In this document: positions 45,222-55,874 of the stretch, in pieces | How positions within the stretch are numbered: position 1 is the first letter of the stretch | Layout of the letters: each line of letters starts with the position of its first letter | Made by a program: the position numbers and the translations under genes | The notes under the pieces: model-generated | Seen by the model: only the letters and a program-made list of their open reading frames with translations | Databases searched by the model: none | What the model was told of the DNA's origin: nothing | Source of the DNA: Sclerotinia nivalis | Lineage: Eukaryota; Ascomycota; Leotiomycetes; Helotiales; Sclerotiniaceae | Assembly (NCBI GenBank): GCA_029531795.1 | Contig: JAPEIS010000003.1 | Span: forward strand, 2,728,001-2,792,000 | Length of the DNA stretch: 64,000 bases | Direction: 5' to 3'

Positions 45222-45298
45222 GGGATGCGATGATTCAACACCTGTACGTAGTGCATCCTACGAACCTGTAATTTATTTACAGAGCCAAGATTGAATCA
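45222..45298 (+). ncRNA. HDV-like self-cleaving ribozyme, copy 2
   Basis: Same fold as copy 1: P1 GGGATGC (45222-45228) with GCATCCT (45253-45259), including the terminal G.U; P2 TGATTCAA (45231-45238) with TTGAATCA (45291-45298); P4 CTGTAA with TTACAG (45266-45282); GCCAAG in J4/2 with candidate catalytic C45285. P3 has one mismatch (ACC with AGT) caused by G-to-A at 45250, so this copy may be impaired. The preceding base is the last base of the target duplication. Confidence 0.86.
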
Positions 45299-46390
45299 GA
45301 TTGGAGCTGGGCAAAGGTCGTGCTTTAAAAAGGAGCGATACTGGGAGTGAAGGTATCGTGAATTAGATCCGGAACAGAGGATTTATCAATCGAATGGAAA
45401 TGAAAACTACTCGACAATTACGAAACAACGATGGAATTCGAAGTGGAATTATCTTTACGAATCTGTAGTGGGATGTAAAGTCTGAGATTTGCTTTAAGAA
45501 GCATTTTAAAGCGGACTGTCTTTACGAATTTGTGTGGGAGTAGAGTTTGAAAAGGAAAACGTTGTGTTGGTGATTGATAGGGCACCTTTGGGGTGATAGT
45601 GTGTAGAGTTTTCATGATCCAATAATGTGTACAATCTGTAGGTATACTGGATTGGAAGTTTATAGGTGGTTGAGGGGAGTAATCGAGAATTGAGGACGGC
45701 GGCGATATAGTAGATTAGGGATGAAGGGACGCTTTTAGCACTTTGCTTTACGAATATACAAGAGTGTTATTATGGCAACGAAGGAATTCACAAATGAAAG
45801 GGACGTTTTTAGCAAGTTTCACTCTTGTGCGAAGCATTCGGCAAACATTATAGCAACGGATGAGCTTTAGTAGAGATCATTTTATGATATATATATATGA
45901 CCCTTTGTATTATCGATTACAATCTATATACTGGGGGAATGGATTTTGTAAGCTGTACTTTGGTTAGTGAGCTAAAAACGCTGTATTTTAAGTTGTCTGG
46001 CTAGGGATTAAGATATAGCAAAACTTGCAAGATACGGTCGGCCTTGTTGTGTAGGAGAGATCTGGCAAGGTAATGCGAAACGGTGTACAAGTTGTAGGGC
46101 GTAGTGTATAATGGCAACGATAATGATATTGTCTATACGGCTCAAGAGGACGGATATGTGTATTAGTTTACAATAGGGTATTATAGGATAGAAGGTATGA
46201 TAGAGATACTAGGTAGGCTTAGAGAGCAAATAGGATAATGGGTATAGAAAGGTTGTTTTTGGCCTGGGGGCAACCTTCTCGAAGGATATTAAGACTGATA
46301 TCTGGTATCTGGGAAAGCATAGTAAGAATTCGGTACTTTTACTTATAGTTGTAGTCTCACTGGTTTTGTTAAAAATATATAGATTTGCAA
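45299..46390 (+). repeat. Ribozyme-led 5' module, copy 2 (non-coding body)
   Basis: Matches 2343-3464 inverted, including the 63-bp tandem pair near 45440-45560 and the ATAGATTTGCAAATATAATATTAT edge. It carries more transitions than copy 1. No conserved reading frame is shared between the copies, so it is taken as non-coding. Confidence 0.72.
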
Positions 46391-49300
46391 ATATAATATT
46401 ATACCTGCCTATCGGCATCCCGACCCAATCAAGAGGCAATGTACTCGATCTAACTTTCATTTCCGAACCCTATACAGCAGTCACCTCCATAACAGATCAC
46501 TTGGACTGCACTTCGGATCACAAAATCTTAAAAACCCTTCTGTACTGGAACTGCTGTAGTATGAAACCTACTCGGAAACTAATGCTGAATACACTGGACG
46601 AAAAGCTTTTCACAGAACTCCTTTCAATGAAGTTGACTAATATCGAACCTTTAATAACTCTTCCTACCTTTATCGATCTAGACAAATTTGCTTTAGATAT
46701 TATACAATCCCTCAAAGAAGCATATACAGGTTCAGCAAAACGATCCTTGAACAGCCCCTTACAACAATCCTGGTGGAACGAAGATTGCATTCAAGCTTGC
46801 CGAAACTACAGAGCAGAAAACACAATCGAATCTAAACGATTATTTCGGAAAACGATTCGAAAAGCAAAACACTCCTTTTATATCTCAAAGATTGACAAAG
46901 TGGAGAAGATAAACGATATCTTCCGAATGGCCAAATGGCATCAGACTACAGGCGTATACCGGTCCCCCCCCTTAAAAGATCCTTCAACCCTCGAAATCGC
47001 AAACAACATTGAAGAGAAAAGACAAATACTTATCAAGAATCTTCTAACAAACACAACCGAAGTTGACGATATCCCTTTTGATATTCCGACAAACCCAACC
47101 AGAAACATCCCCTTCCCAGAAATCGATTTACAAAACCTGGAACAGACTATTCTTCAAACAGGCAACACAGCCCCAGGCACAGACGAGATCCCAACCAGGA
47201 TCCTACAAGTTGCTTGATTGTTAATCAAGGACCTTGTCCTTTTCCTTTATAAAAAATACCTAGAATTAGAACATCATTTTGAATGCTTTCGCCTCACCAC
47301 TACTGCGATCATCCCGAAACCTAGCAAAGCCGACTATACCAATCCAAGATCTTACTGTCCTATCGCTTTGCTTTCGGTTCTAGGGAAAGACCTCGAGAGA
47401 CTTATAGCTAAGAAGATATCATGGCTAATTATAAATTACAAGATATTAGCAAACCAGCAATTCGAGGCTTTACCATTACATTCTTCGATCGATCTTACAA
47501 TCTATATAATATATGATATCGAATCAGCCCTAAACAAAGGATTGAGAACCATTTTGCTTATTATGAATATAAAAAGCGCTTTTGATATAGTCCTATTAGA
47601 TCGGCTAATCAACAAACTCCGGGAACAAGACTGGCCAGACAATCTAATCAAATGGATTCAATCTTTCGCCACAAATCGCTTCATCAAAATCAGATTGGAT
47701 GGCGAAACAGGCCCAAAGATAGTATTGAATTGCGGTTTCTTTCAAAGCTCCCCAATTTCATTAATCCTGTTTATACTATATATAGCCCCTATCTTTTGGT
47801 TGGGTAATCCCTTCAAGAGATTCGGATATGCTGATGATATCGCTTTGATAGTTTTTTTCAAAAGCCTACAAGAAAACTGCGATGTGCTTCAAATCAATAT
47901 ACAGGAAACCCTTGATTAAGGAAAGTCCGAAGGTATCACCTTTGATCCTAAGAAATCCGAATTGATTTATTTCTATAGAGATCATATCGAATATACAAAT
48001 GTTTCAGCTATTCAAACAAATAGCTTGAAGATCGAAACTAAACCAGGCCCTTTTCGCTGGCTAGGAGTTTACTTCGATAGAAAACTGTGCTTCAAATTAT
48101 ATATCCAAATCCTTTCTACAAAAGCTCTCAAAGTTGCTAATGTATTATATTCATTCAATAATATCTTTTACGGAATCCCCCCTTATCTTACTAGACGAGT
48201 TGCTATTGTTTACACTTTAAAGAAATGCTATTTCGCATCAGAAACATGATGGCCGGAACGCTTCAAACATAAGAGCCACACTTCTGATCTCAAAGTCTCG
48301 AACTGAATCGATAATCATCTGAATCTATTAAACAAAGTGATCCTGACTTACACAAAAACTATCTTACCGATTTACAAGACCACCAATCTGGCAGTATTGT
48401 ACGAAGAATCCAAACTCAGACCAGCAGAGATTGAACTAAACTTATCATCCCAACTCTTCGCTATCTGCACTATCAAACTTGACCTATACTATCCCCTCCA
48501 GTTAAAAGCCAACACGGCGAAACCCTATATTAGACAGCTCTCAAGCTCAAGATTTGCAAGATTCATTACAGCTATACCTCTAACGAAACAAATAAATCCT
48601 TTAGCCTTCCCTCTATAAAACTACAGGGAATTCAGAACTGAAACCAAAACACATATTATCGGCCCAAAGGGAAGATCAAAAGTTCAAATAACTAAAGACT
48701 TCAAAACCTTCTATACTTCGATTTCAAAAAATGATCTACAAATCTTCTTAGATGGTTCAAAAAGCGAAAGCAAAAATGAAACTATAAGAGATAGCTACAT
48801 TATCATTTAATACAATATACAGATAACCCATCACTCGTTCTCACTAAATCTCAATACCGAAATATTCGATGCTGAAGTTACAACAACAACTAAAAGAGCA
48901 GCAACAACTATAGTTCAACCCTCGGCCAGATTTGCCAAAGATCTCTGGATATTTCTAGACAACTATGAAGTGATCTTGCGATTAGATTCTCACTTCAACG
49001 ACTCATCCCAATCGGTCTTTGACGAATTCTTAGACCTCTTTCGAGCCTGGGCACAAAGACCTAGACTCCCACATCTACCCCCCAACGAAATTCACATCCG
49101 CTAGATCCCAAATCATCTCAATATCCCTAGAAACGAAACAGCAAATAAAATTGCAAAAGAAAAAATAACACTTCCTCTCCCCTCTAACCCGATTTGCACT
49201 CTAGCATCATTCAAAAGATTAGCCAAAACCAACGCCCGTAAAGCTAACATTCAACTATAGAACACTATAAACCCTCAATATTACAAGAATCTATTATATA

Positions 49301-49636
49301 CACATACAAACAATACAACATTACTCTCCCTCAAAAGAACAACCTTGAATTACATCCTTACAATCAAATCCCAACATAAAGACTTTGCAAAATACCACAA
49401 ACGTTTCAATCATACCTCAACACATCTCCTCTATTCATACAGGAAAAGGAAGACCCTACTACATCTATTCTTTTGCAAAAAAGGAAAAACGTATTCGACG
49501 CTAACAAAAAGCCCTCTATCCGAAGCCATCCTATAGCTTCTAAGCTCCCCCCCCCGATGCAATCAAACTTGCTGAATGGCTAGAATCCACCAAATTCTAT
49601 CAGGAAATTTGCTTACGGTATATAGCTGCCTTTTAA
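46391..49636 (+). pseudogene. LINE-C ORF2, N-truncated (EN end, RT, RNase H, zinc knuckle)
   Basis: One frame from the fusion point, open 46366-47217 and again 47218-47919. It begins in the endonuclease (GNVLDLTFISEPY, then CTSDHKILKTL). RT: PRSYCPIALLSVLGKDLERL, MNIKSAFDIVLLDRL and the active site YADDIALI intact near 47827. RNase H: IFLDGSKSES near 48750, FDAEVTTTT, FLDNYEVILRL and a mutated WVPGH equivalent near 49105. C-terminal knuckle near 49430-49480. Stops at 47215 (Trp to TGA), 47917 and 48247. A frame change near the nine-C run at 49547-49555 separates the last segment (IKLAEWLESTKFYQE), which ends at TAA 49634-49636. Confidence 0.82.
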
Positions 49637-49929
49637 AAAAAAAAAAAAATATATCTCTTTTGTTATTATTTTAATAGGTACAATTAAGGCGTTTAAATTA
49701 TTAAGGAAAAGCAGGATATTTATAAAAAAAAAAAAAACACAGAAAGAGTTCAATTAACAAAATACGAAAGAGGAGATAGAGAGGGAGATCAAGAGTTAGT
49801 GATCTAGTAGACGAAGCTGATCACAAAGACCTCTTCAAGCCCGACAGCTTTAAATCCCTTACAAAGGCAATCATGTAAACCATACTTTAGTACCTATAAA
49901 ATAAACCCCCCTAGCCAACTAGTACACCA

Positions 49930-50022
49930 CCCAGAGGCTCACTCTGGGCGTCATTTGTCCAACTCTGGAATAGATGGCTAAGGTTTGCACGTGCAAGCAT
50001 GTGCGGCCTACGGCCTATGACG
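49930..50022 (+). ncRNA. Structured 3'-UTR element of LINE-C
   Basis: Hairpin CCCAGAG (49930-49936) with CTCTGGG (49942-49948); closing helix CGTCAT (49949-49954) with ATGACG (50017-50022); internal TTGCACGTGCAA palindrome and a GGCC-tac-GGCC hairpin. The architecture equals that at 9404-9480 but with different paired bases, which is evidence for selection on the fold. Confidence 0.65.
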
Positions 50023-50041
50023 ATAAATACATCAAATCAAA

Positions 50042-50683
50042 TTTATACCCAATTACCAATATATCCTTCTCGAAATCCATTGCAATTATTATTAAATCTA
50101 TTGATACCTCGAAAAGCCGGAACAGCAGTGTATTGATTAGGGATCGAATTAGTTGAAATAGTAGTATTACAATTGGAAAAAGTATTAACAAAAACTTATT
50201 TGTCAAAAAGAAGATTACTATTGATATTATAAATAGTATAACAATCAATCTGAAAATGACCGATTCTATTACAATAATTACAAGAAACTACAAAATTAAA
50301 CTTCTTTTTCTTATTTTGTAAACCCTTTTTCTGTTGTTCCTTTTGTTTCATTGTATCAAAGTCCATAGGGTCATCATCAGCAATAGATGCTTTACTAGAA
50401 TTTTTGTTATAATACTCAACGTTACAAAGATTTTAACTCCAAGTAGAGAATTTCTTTTGCCAATTATCAATATCGTCGGTTGCACAAGGGTTTGAATCAT
50501 TAATAACCAAAGTTCGAAGAAGAACTATAACCTTTTGTTTCATTATATTAACAATCTCGTAATTAGATTTGTAATAAAAGTTAACAAAATAAGATAATAT
50601 AAAAAAGAAAGCCGAAAAGGATTTCTTTGGATCTATAAAAAGCTTATCGAATTTGAACAAAGCTTTCCTTTCGATATCTACAG
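50042..50683 (-). mobile_element. Gypsy-1 gag fragment
   Basis: Minus-strand gag homologous to 32225-32840, beginning with the right target duplication (50042-50056) of the chimeric LINE. It includes the zinc-knuckle region and the capsid-like block at 50433-50660 (FKFDKLFIDPKKSFSAFF). It is cut at 50683 by another Gypsy-1 LTR. Stops and AT drift make it non-coding. Confidence 0.75.
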
Positions 50684-50846
50684 TATCACGGTGAGGGAAA
50701 AGGTATGTGTAGGTTTGATCTATTGTTGTACTACGAGGAGGAGAAGAAGGTCAAGGAGGTGATCTGACTATATAGAAATGAGTATATATATATGTGCCTA
50801 AGGTATATATGATTATGTGCAGGTGAAGGGAGATGAACCTATAACA
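50684..50846 (-). repeat. Gypsy-1 3' LTR (fourth copy)
   Basis: 163 bp, TATCAC...ATAACA (the G of GTAACA mutated to A). It starts inside gag of the neighbouring Gypsy-1 fragment. Confidence 0.86.
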
Positions 50847-52069
50847 ATACCCCCTCTTCAAGAAACCCATTTAACCCCAAATGGGTATTAAAAAAAAAAA
50901 AAAAATAAAAAAAAAATATAGATCTCTTTCCTTAATTAAATCCCTAAACAAAAAACGTATAATATCCTCTAATAATATTATATTCCTTATTATTATAATA
51001 TGTAATATACCTTTAAACAAAACAAACAATCTTGGTGCAAGTGGATCTTCGTAGAATAAATATAACAATTGTATTATATGATTTCGATTACAAATTTTGT
51101 AGTTCCGGTTGCAATATAGTAGTATCGGGGTGCTTTAGGACCCAAGCTGGCGGCTTTGGTTTTTCTGGATGAAGGCGATAATATTCGATAAAAACTTTCT
51201 CGTTACTCTTTAAATCATTAACTGATTGCCAAATTGGTGTATAATATCTCCATTTGACTAAATAATAATGGTTATCCTTATTGTGATTATCTAGAACTTT
51301 TTCAAATATTTATTTCTGAATAGGTTTATTTTCATTATCGTCCCGCTCCAAAATTCTGTTTTGTGTAGTTAGGGATTCTGACTCGTTAATCGTTGCTTGA
51401 ACCGAAAAGTGAGGATTAGTATAAACTGGAAGTAAAAAAGAATGATGGAAAACAGGGAAGATTTTAATATTCTTAGGTAATTAAACAAGACAAATACAAG
51501 GATAAATTTTGATAATCTTGTAAAGGCCGATTCATTTATTATCTAACTTTTTTGTTTTGTATGAAGTCTTTATATTCTTGATATTGACAAAGACTTTCTA
51601 GTTAACTGTGTAGCGAGGTGAGTTAGAGTGGTGGTGGTTAGTATAATCCTTATAAGTAGCAATTGTTTACTATACAAGAGTACAAAGTTGCTTTAAGATA
51701 TATTTTATATGATTTGTAGTTCTATTATCTTTAAAAAATTCCTGTTTTTGTATTAGAATCATATCCGATAGATAAGGTTTACTAGACTCAATGTTTAGGT
51801 ATAGATTAAAGCTGTAATTGACGAAGAAAGGTAAGCAATCAATTGTTTCAGAGATTAAATTATTGGATGCAAATTCGGTTAAGGGTAGCTAATTCAATTA
51901 ATCGTTTTGATGATAGTTAACAAAAGCTTGTAAATACTATTCCAGAATCGAGTTAATATACTTAATCTGATTATTTGTTTGAGGATGAAAAACTGAAGAA
52001 TGTTTTAAGGTAATTCCCAATTGCTTCGAAAGTTGTAACCAGAATCCTGATACAAACTGCGTTCCCCGA
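50847..52069 (-). mobile_element. Gypsy-1 3' internal part (integrase end, chromodomain), fourth copy
   Basis: Aligns to 27349-28570 of the complete copy. It holds the polypurine tract, chromodomain-like and integrase C-terminal regions, but only short open pieces (50871-51068). It stops at CCCCGA, next to the R repeat's TGTTACG. Strong AT drift; no function. Confidence 0.75.
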
Positions 52070-52411
52070 TGTTACGCCGCTACAATCCTTTATCACTAAG
52101 AAGTGATCAAGGGACTTATAGAAAGGCCGTGGTGATTTCTACTAAAGATCAAACAGGGGCTTGGTGAGAATGAAGATATAACGATTGTATTGTATAGTAA
52201 CTATAGTGTTTAAACTAATAATTGTTCTTGAGTACGAAGCTCTACAAATAAAGGAATCCATCCTGCTTATATAGACCTTCGTACTTGGGAGCCCTAGGAA
52301 CCCTCGAAGCTCCAATGCTCCAGGAGCGTCGGGAGCCTTCGAAGCTCCAATGCTCCATTACATGATCTGATACTAACATGGTCTGTGCTCGTTTGTTCCT
52401 ACGACCACCCT
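52070..52411 (+). mobile_element. R repeat (solo-LTR-like), second copy, 5' piece
   Basis: Begins TGTTACGCCGCTAC and matches 24017-24366 inverted. It includes two near-repeats of a CTCGAAGCTCCAATGCTCC word (52313-52353). It runs into the LINE-B leader at the same position as in the nested copy (CTACGACCACCCT here, TTACGACCACCTT there). The flanks differ (Gypsy-1 here, LINE-A there), so the R plus LINE-B composite is present at two independent places. Confidence 0.6.
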
Positions 52412-52561
52412 AACACCTTTCATTTTCGAAGAATTGAATTTTTCGAAAAACGCGTTTATTATCGTGTTTTATTGATCAATCGATCGTTCTTATCATCTAT
52501 AGGATTTAAAAACGAAACTTTTCAGCCCCGGCAGGCGCTGTACGGACGCGTTTCCGCCATT

Positions 52562-54055
52562 ATGCCTCCCACCCCCTCGACCCCTTCCCTTTCCCAAGCC
52601 CTCATTAATACAGTTAATACTGCTACTAATAGAGCAAATGAAAATCAATAGATTTTTAGTTTTATTGTTTTGCTATAGAACAACTATCTCAATACTGAAG
52701 CAATTCGGGCTTTCCCTGCCCGATTTCGAAAACCCTTGATTGTATTATATACCGATATCTCTCTTATAACAAACAAGCACTTCGATATATTTATCAATGG
52801 ATCTCATTCTCCTCGATCTATCAAACCTTCTACCAAAACTTCTGCCAATCTTCCTGGCTCTGATATACAAACCTTTCAACCAACATTTGTATTTGAAATC
52901 GCTAAACCTATAAAAGGCCCTTCTACAATCTAATATCTTAAAAATTCTATCTATATTCAAAAAGCTACAACTCCTTTACCACTAATTATACAACCTACAA
53001 ATCCAAAAACTAAGAACCGAACTGGATCTCAACCCAAAACTCAATCTCAAATCTCATACAAAACTGATACTTGCTTTTTTGTTCGAATTGGATTCGATCA
53101 TTCAGCTCGAAAAGCTGATTCCTTCACTGTACTTAGTACATTGAAAGAACAATTAGAAAACGATACTAAACTTCTGAAAAAAGTCCAAACAATAAATACT
53201 GGGTTCGCACTATATACAAACTCTCTAGCAAACTTAACAACTTTAGAAAACCTTTCAAATATAATCGAAAAAGTATTCGAAACCTACAAAATCGAACAAT
53301 AACAATCATAAATTACATATCGATTGAATTACATTCCACAAACCATCACAACTCTGGAAGATTCACAACAATTGATCATCGTTCCAATCGAATCGGAAAC
53401 TATACTCGACGTTATCAACAATAATACAGAACAACAAACAATCCAAGTAATTAAATCTACATAAAGCAAAGAATCCGGATTATATAATTTTACTTAATTC
53501 TTGAGTTTTCCAGCTTTGCAATATACAGCCCTTCCCAAGAACCTTCGGATTCTAGGAACTACAATTAACACTTCCCAAATCGTTTTCAAACCCAAGATAA
53601 TCCAATATATTCGATACTTTCAATAGCATAATACTTAAGCTTACTTTTATTTAGAAAAATACCGAATCTGTAATACAATTGAACATATAGAAAAGAATCA
53701 TTCAATTCGATACAATACAATCCATACTTATCCAACGAGATACCTATATTGTAAAAACCCCTATTCTGCAGACGATCTACATTGCCTCCTTCGTTTGACT
53801 AACAAAAACCCCAAAAGCAAATCGGAAAAACAAGCTATTCAGAAAACCTCAAAAGAAACTAGAGCTAAAGTTTATACTAATGCAAAATGCTTTCGAACCC
53901 CAAAAGCCGATTCCCCTATAGAAGAATTTATTGCTCCTCCAACTCCAATCCGAACTCCTTCGATACTATCTTCATTGATATCACCCCCTTCTAATCTTTC
54001 TAATCGTTTCATTACATTAGAAACTCCTTCTCTTCCGATTCCTTTTAATATATAA
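52562..54055 (+). pseudogene. LINE-B ORF1, third copy, inactivated
   Basis: ATG 52562 to TAA 54053-54055, 497 codons, frame equal to the other two copies. The C-terminal 86 codons (53795-54055) are open and read SKSEKQAIQKTSKETRAKVYTNAKCFRTPKADS. That is close to the intact fragment at 1865-2338, except that Cys codons are replaced (AYTN for ACAN type changes). The zinc knuckles just upstream are damaged. Stops occur near 52649 and 52932 and onward. Confidence 0.82.
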
Positions 54056-55649
54056 TCCTAGATTATCTTCTAAACCATTAACCATTTTACAAACTAATAT
54101 AACCAAAAACACTACTTCACACGAATTAGCACTTTCCTTAACCAATAATTCTTGTATTAATATAATTCTAATTCAAAAACCTTATACATTCTCAAATATC
54201 TCATACCGAATCATTAAATCCCATCCTACTTATAAAACTTTCATACCATTTGACAATTAAGAAACCCAATCTTGTATAATATCTTATACCCGAAAAAATA
54301 CAGACATTCGAACTAATCAACTCCGATCTATATCCTTCCGGGATTTATTATTTTTACAAATTCAATCTTTAACTAATTCTATTTTTATAATCATTAATAT
54401 TTATAATACTTCTAAAGATTGTACAAATGAAAACCAAACAATACAAACTTTCTTTGATTTACCTTCGAATATTTTAAATTCTATACTTCTTATAGAAAAT
54501 CTAAACCTTCATCATTCGAGATAGAATCCCTTTTGCTTTTCATATTCAAATTCTGTAGAATCTTTTACAATCTAATTAAATACAAATTCTTTTAATTTTC
54601 TTTCTATAATCGATAAACCTACCTACAATTTGAACAACATTCTTGATCTAGCTTTTCTTTCAGGACCATATACAGCCAATACAATTTCTGCATTGTATTT
54701 GGATACAATTTCTGATCATCGATTCTTATTGACAACTTTGAATTGGAATACAAGGTTTCAAACCCCAATCCAAAGACTCCAAATCAATATATTAGACAAA
54801 AAACTCTTCTCTATTTTATTAATAAAGAATCTATTGAATCTAGATCTACTAGCTTTGAATACAACTATAGATCTTGATAAATTAGCTTTAGATATCACCC
54901 AAGCTCTACAATCAGCATACACAGGATCAGCTCAAAGATCATTCAGCCGAAATACAGATCAACCATAATAGAACAAAGCCTACCGGACAACTGTTCAAGA
55001 AAACCGAACGAACAACTCTTCAGAATCAAAACAAAATCTTCGAAAAGTTATCAAAAAAGCGAAAAAGGAATTCTGACTCTTTAAGTTTGATTCAGTTAAA
55101 GAAATAAAAGATATCTTTAAAATAACAAAATGACATCAATCAGCTAGAATATATCGAATTCCTCCTTTAGTAGATCCTTTAGATCATTCTTTTGCTACAA
55201 TAATTCAAACTAAAAGAGATCTATTCATCAATAATTTGTTGATCAATACAGCTGAAGTTAACGATATCCTATTTGATTTGTTTTCAATTTTCATTCGTTT
55301 AATTGCCTTTCCTGCTATCACAATTCAGGATATTCAAATTGCTATCCTTCGTACAGATAATACAGCTTCAGGAATAGACGAAATCCCTACCAAGATCCTA
55401 CAATTAGCATAACCACTGATCGAACCATATATCTTACAACTCTTTCAAAAATACCTCGAAATAGATCACCACCCTAAATACTTCCGATCAACAATTGTAA
55501 CCATCGTTCCGAAACCGAACAAATCAGATCGCATAAACCCTAGATCCTATAAACCAATAGCCCTACTCTCAATATTAGAAAAAGATCTCAAACATTTGAT
55601 TGCAAAAAAGATATCCTGAATTGCTATAACCCTCAAAGTACTAGCTAAA
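54048..55649 (+). pseudogene. LINE-B ORF2, N-terminal part, third copy
   Basis: Starts at ATA (ATG in the intact copy), overlapping the ORF1 stop. Endonuclease region with an open piece 54630-54968 containing TISDHRFLLTTLNWNTRF. The RT N-terminal blocks KPNKSDRINPRSYKPIALLS near 55520 are readable. It ends after residue 534 at the Gypsy-2 LTR. Numerous stops, no frame shift detected. Confidence 0.8.
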
Positions 55650-55862
55650 TATCACAGAGGCAACAGACAGAACAACAGGAATCACTTTTATTAATAAAAC
55701 GTAGTTCGAAGAATTACATTTCTATAAAAGGAACAATTCTTTAAATACATTTATATATAACGCTAGCCCCGACCGGGGCTAGCCTACACTTATCCGAGGT
55801 CCGACTCCTATGGGTCGGAATCCGAGCAGTCTTTGTATATTATATATGGAAACCTTGTAACA
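55650..55862 (-). repeat. Gypsy-2 3' LTR (minus copy)
   Basis: 213 bp, TGTTACAAGG...GTGATA in element sense. It contains a 10-bp perfect hairpin GCTAGCCCCG/CGGGGCTAGC (55785-55806) and CCGAC/GTCGG nearby. These stems occupy the place of different GC-rich stems in the LTR at 34409. Confidence 0.85.
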
Positions 55863-55874
55863 GTATTTCTCTTC

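Larger units (their letters stand above)
45222..50041 (+). mobile_element. Chimeric LINE 2: ribozyme + module + LINE-C 3' part
   Basis: A 4820-bp unit bounded by a 15-bp duplication in Gypsy-1 gag. Its first base is the predicted ribozyme cleavage product end (G45222). The order is ribozyme (45222-45298), module (45299-46390), then a LINE-B relative (called LINE-C) entered inside the endonuclease domain, RT, RNase H and structured 3' UTR. The duplication shows that ribozyme, module and LINE part moved as one RNA. Stops are fewer than in LINE-B copies. Confidence 0.88.
52412..55649 (+). mobile_element. LINE-B, 5' half (third mutated copy)
   Basis: Leader of about 150 bp, complete ORF1 and the first part of ORF2. 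It is cut at CTAGCTAAA by the Gypsy-2 LTR at 55650. The remainder may lie beyond the right edge on the far side of that Gypsy-2. Heavily RIP-mutated. Confidence 0.85.

Noticed and set aside
52070..52411. R repeat as simply the long 5' UTR of LINE-B
   Set aside because: The free full-length LINE-B with a perfect duplication (3642-9505) lacks it, and in the nested copy R sequence with TTACGACCACCTT continues beyond the LINE-B 3' end to a CGTAACA terminus. Kept as a possible alternative, not the main call.
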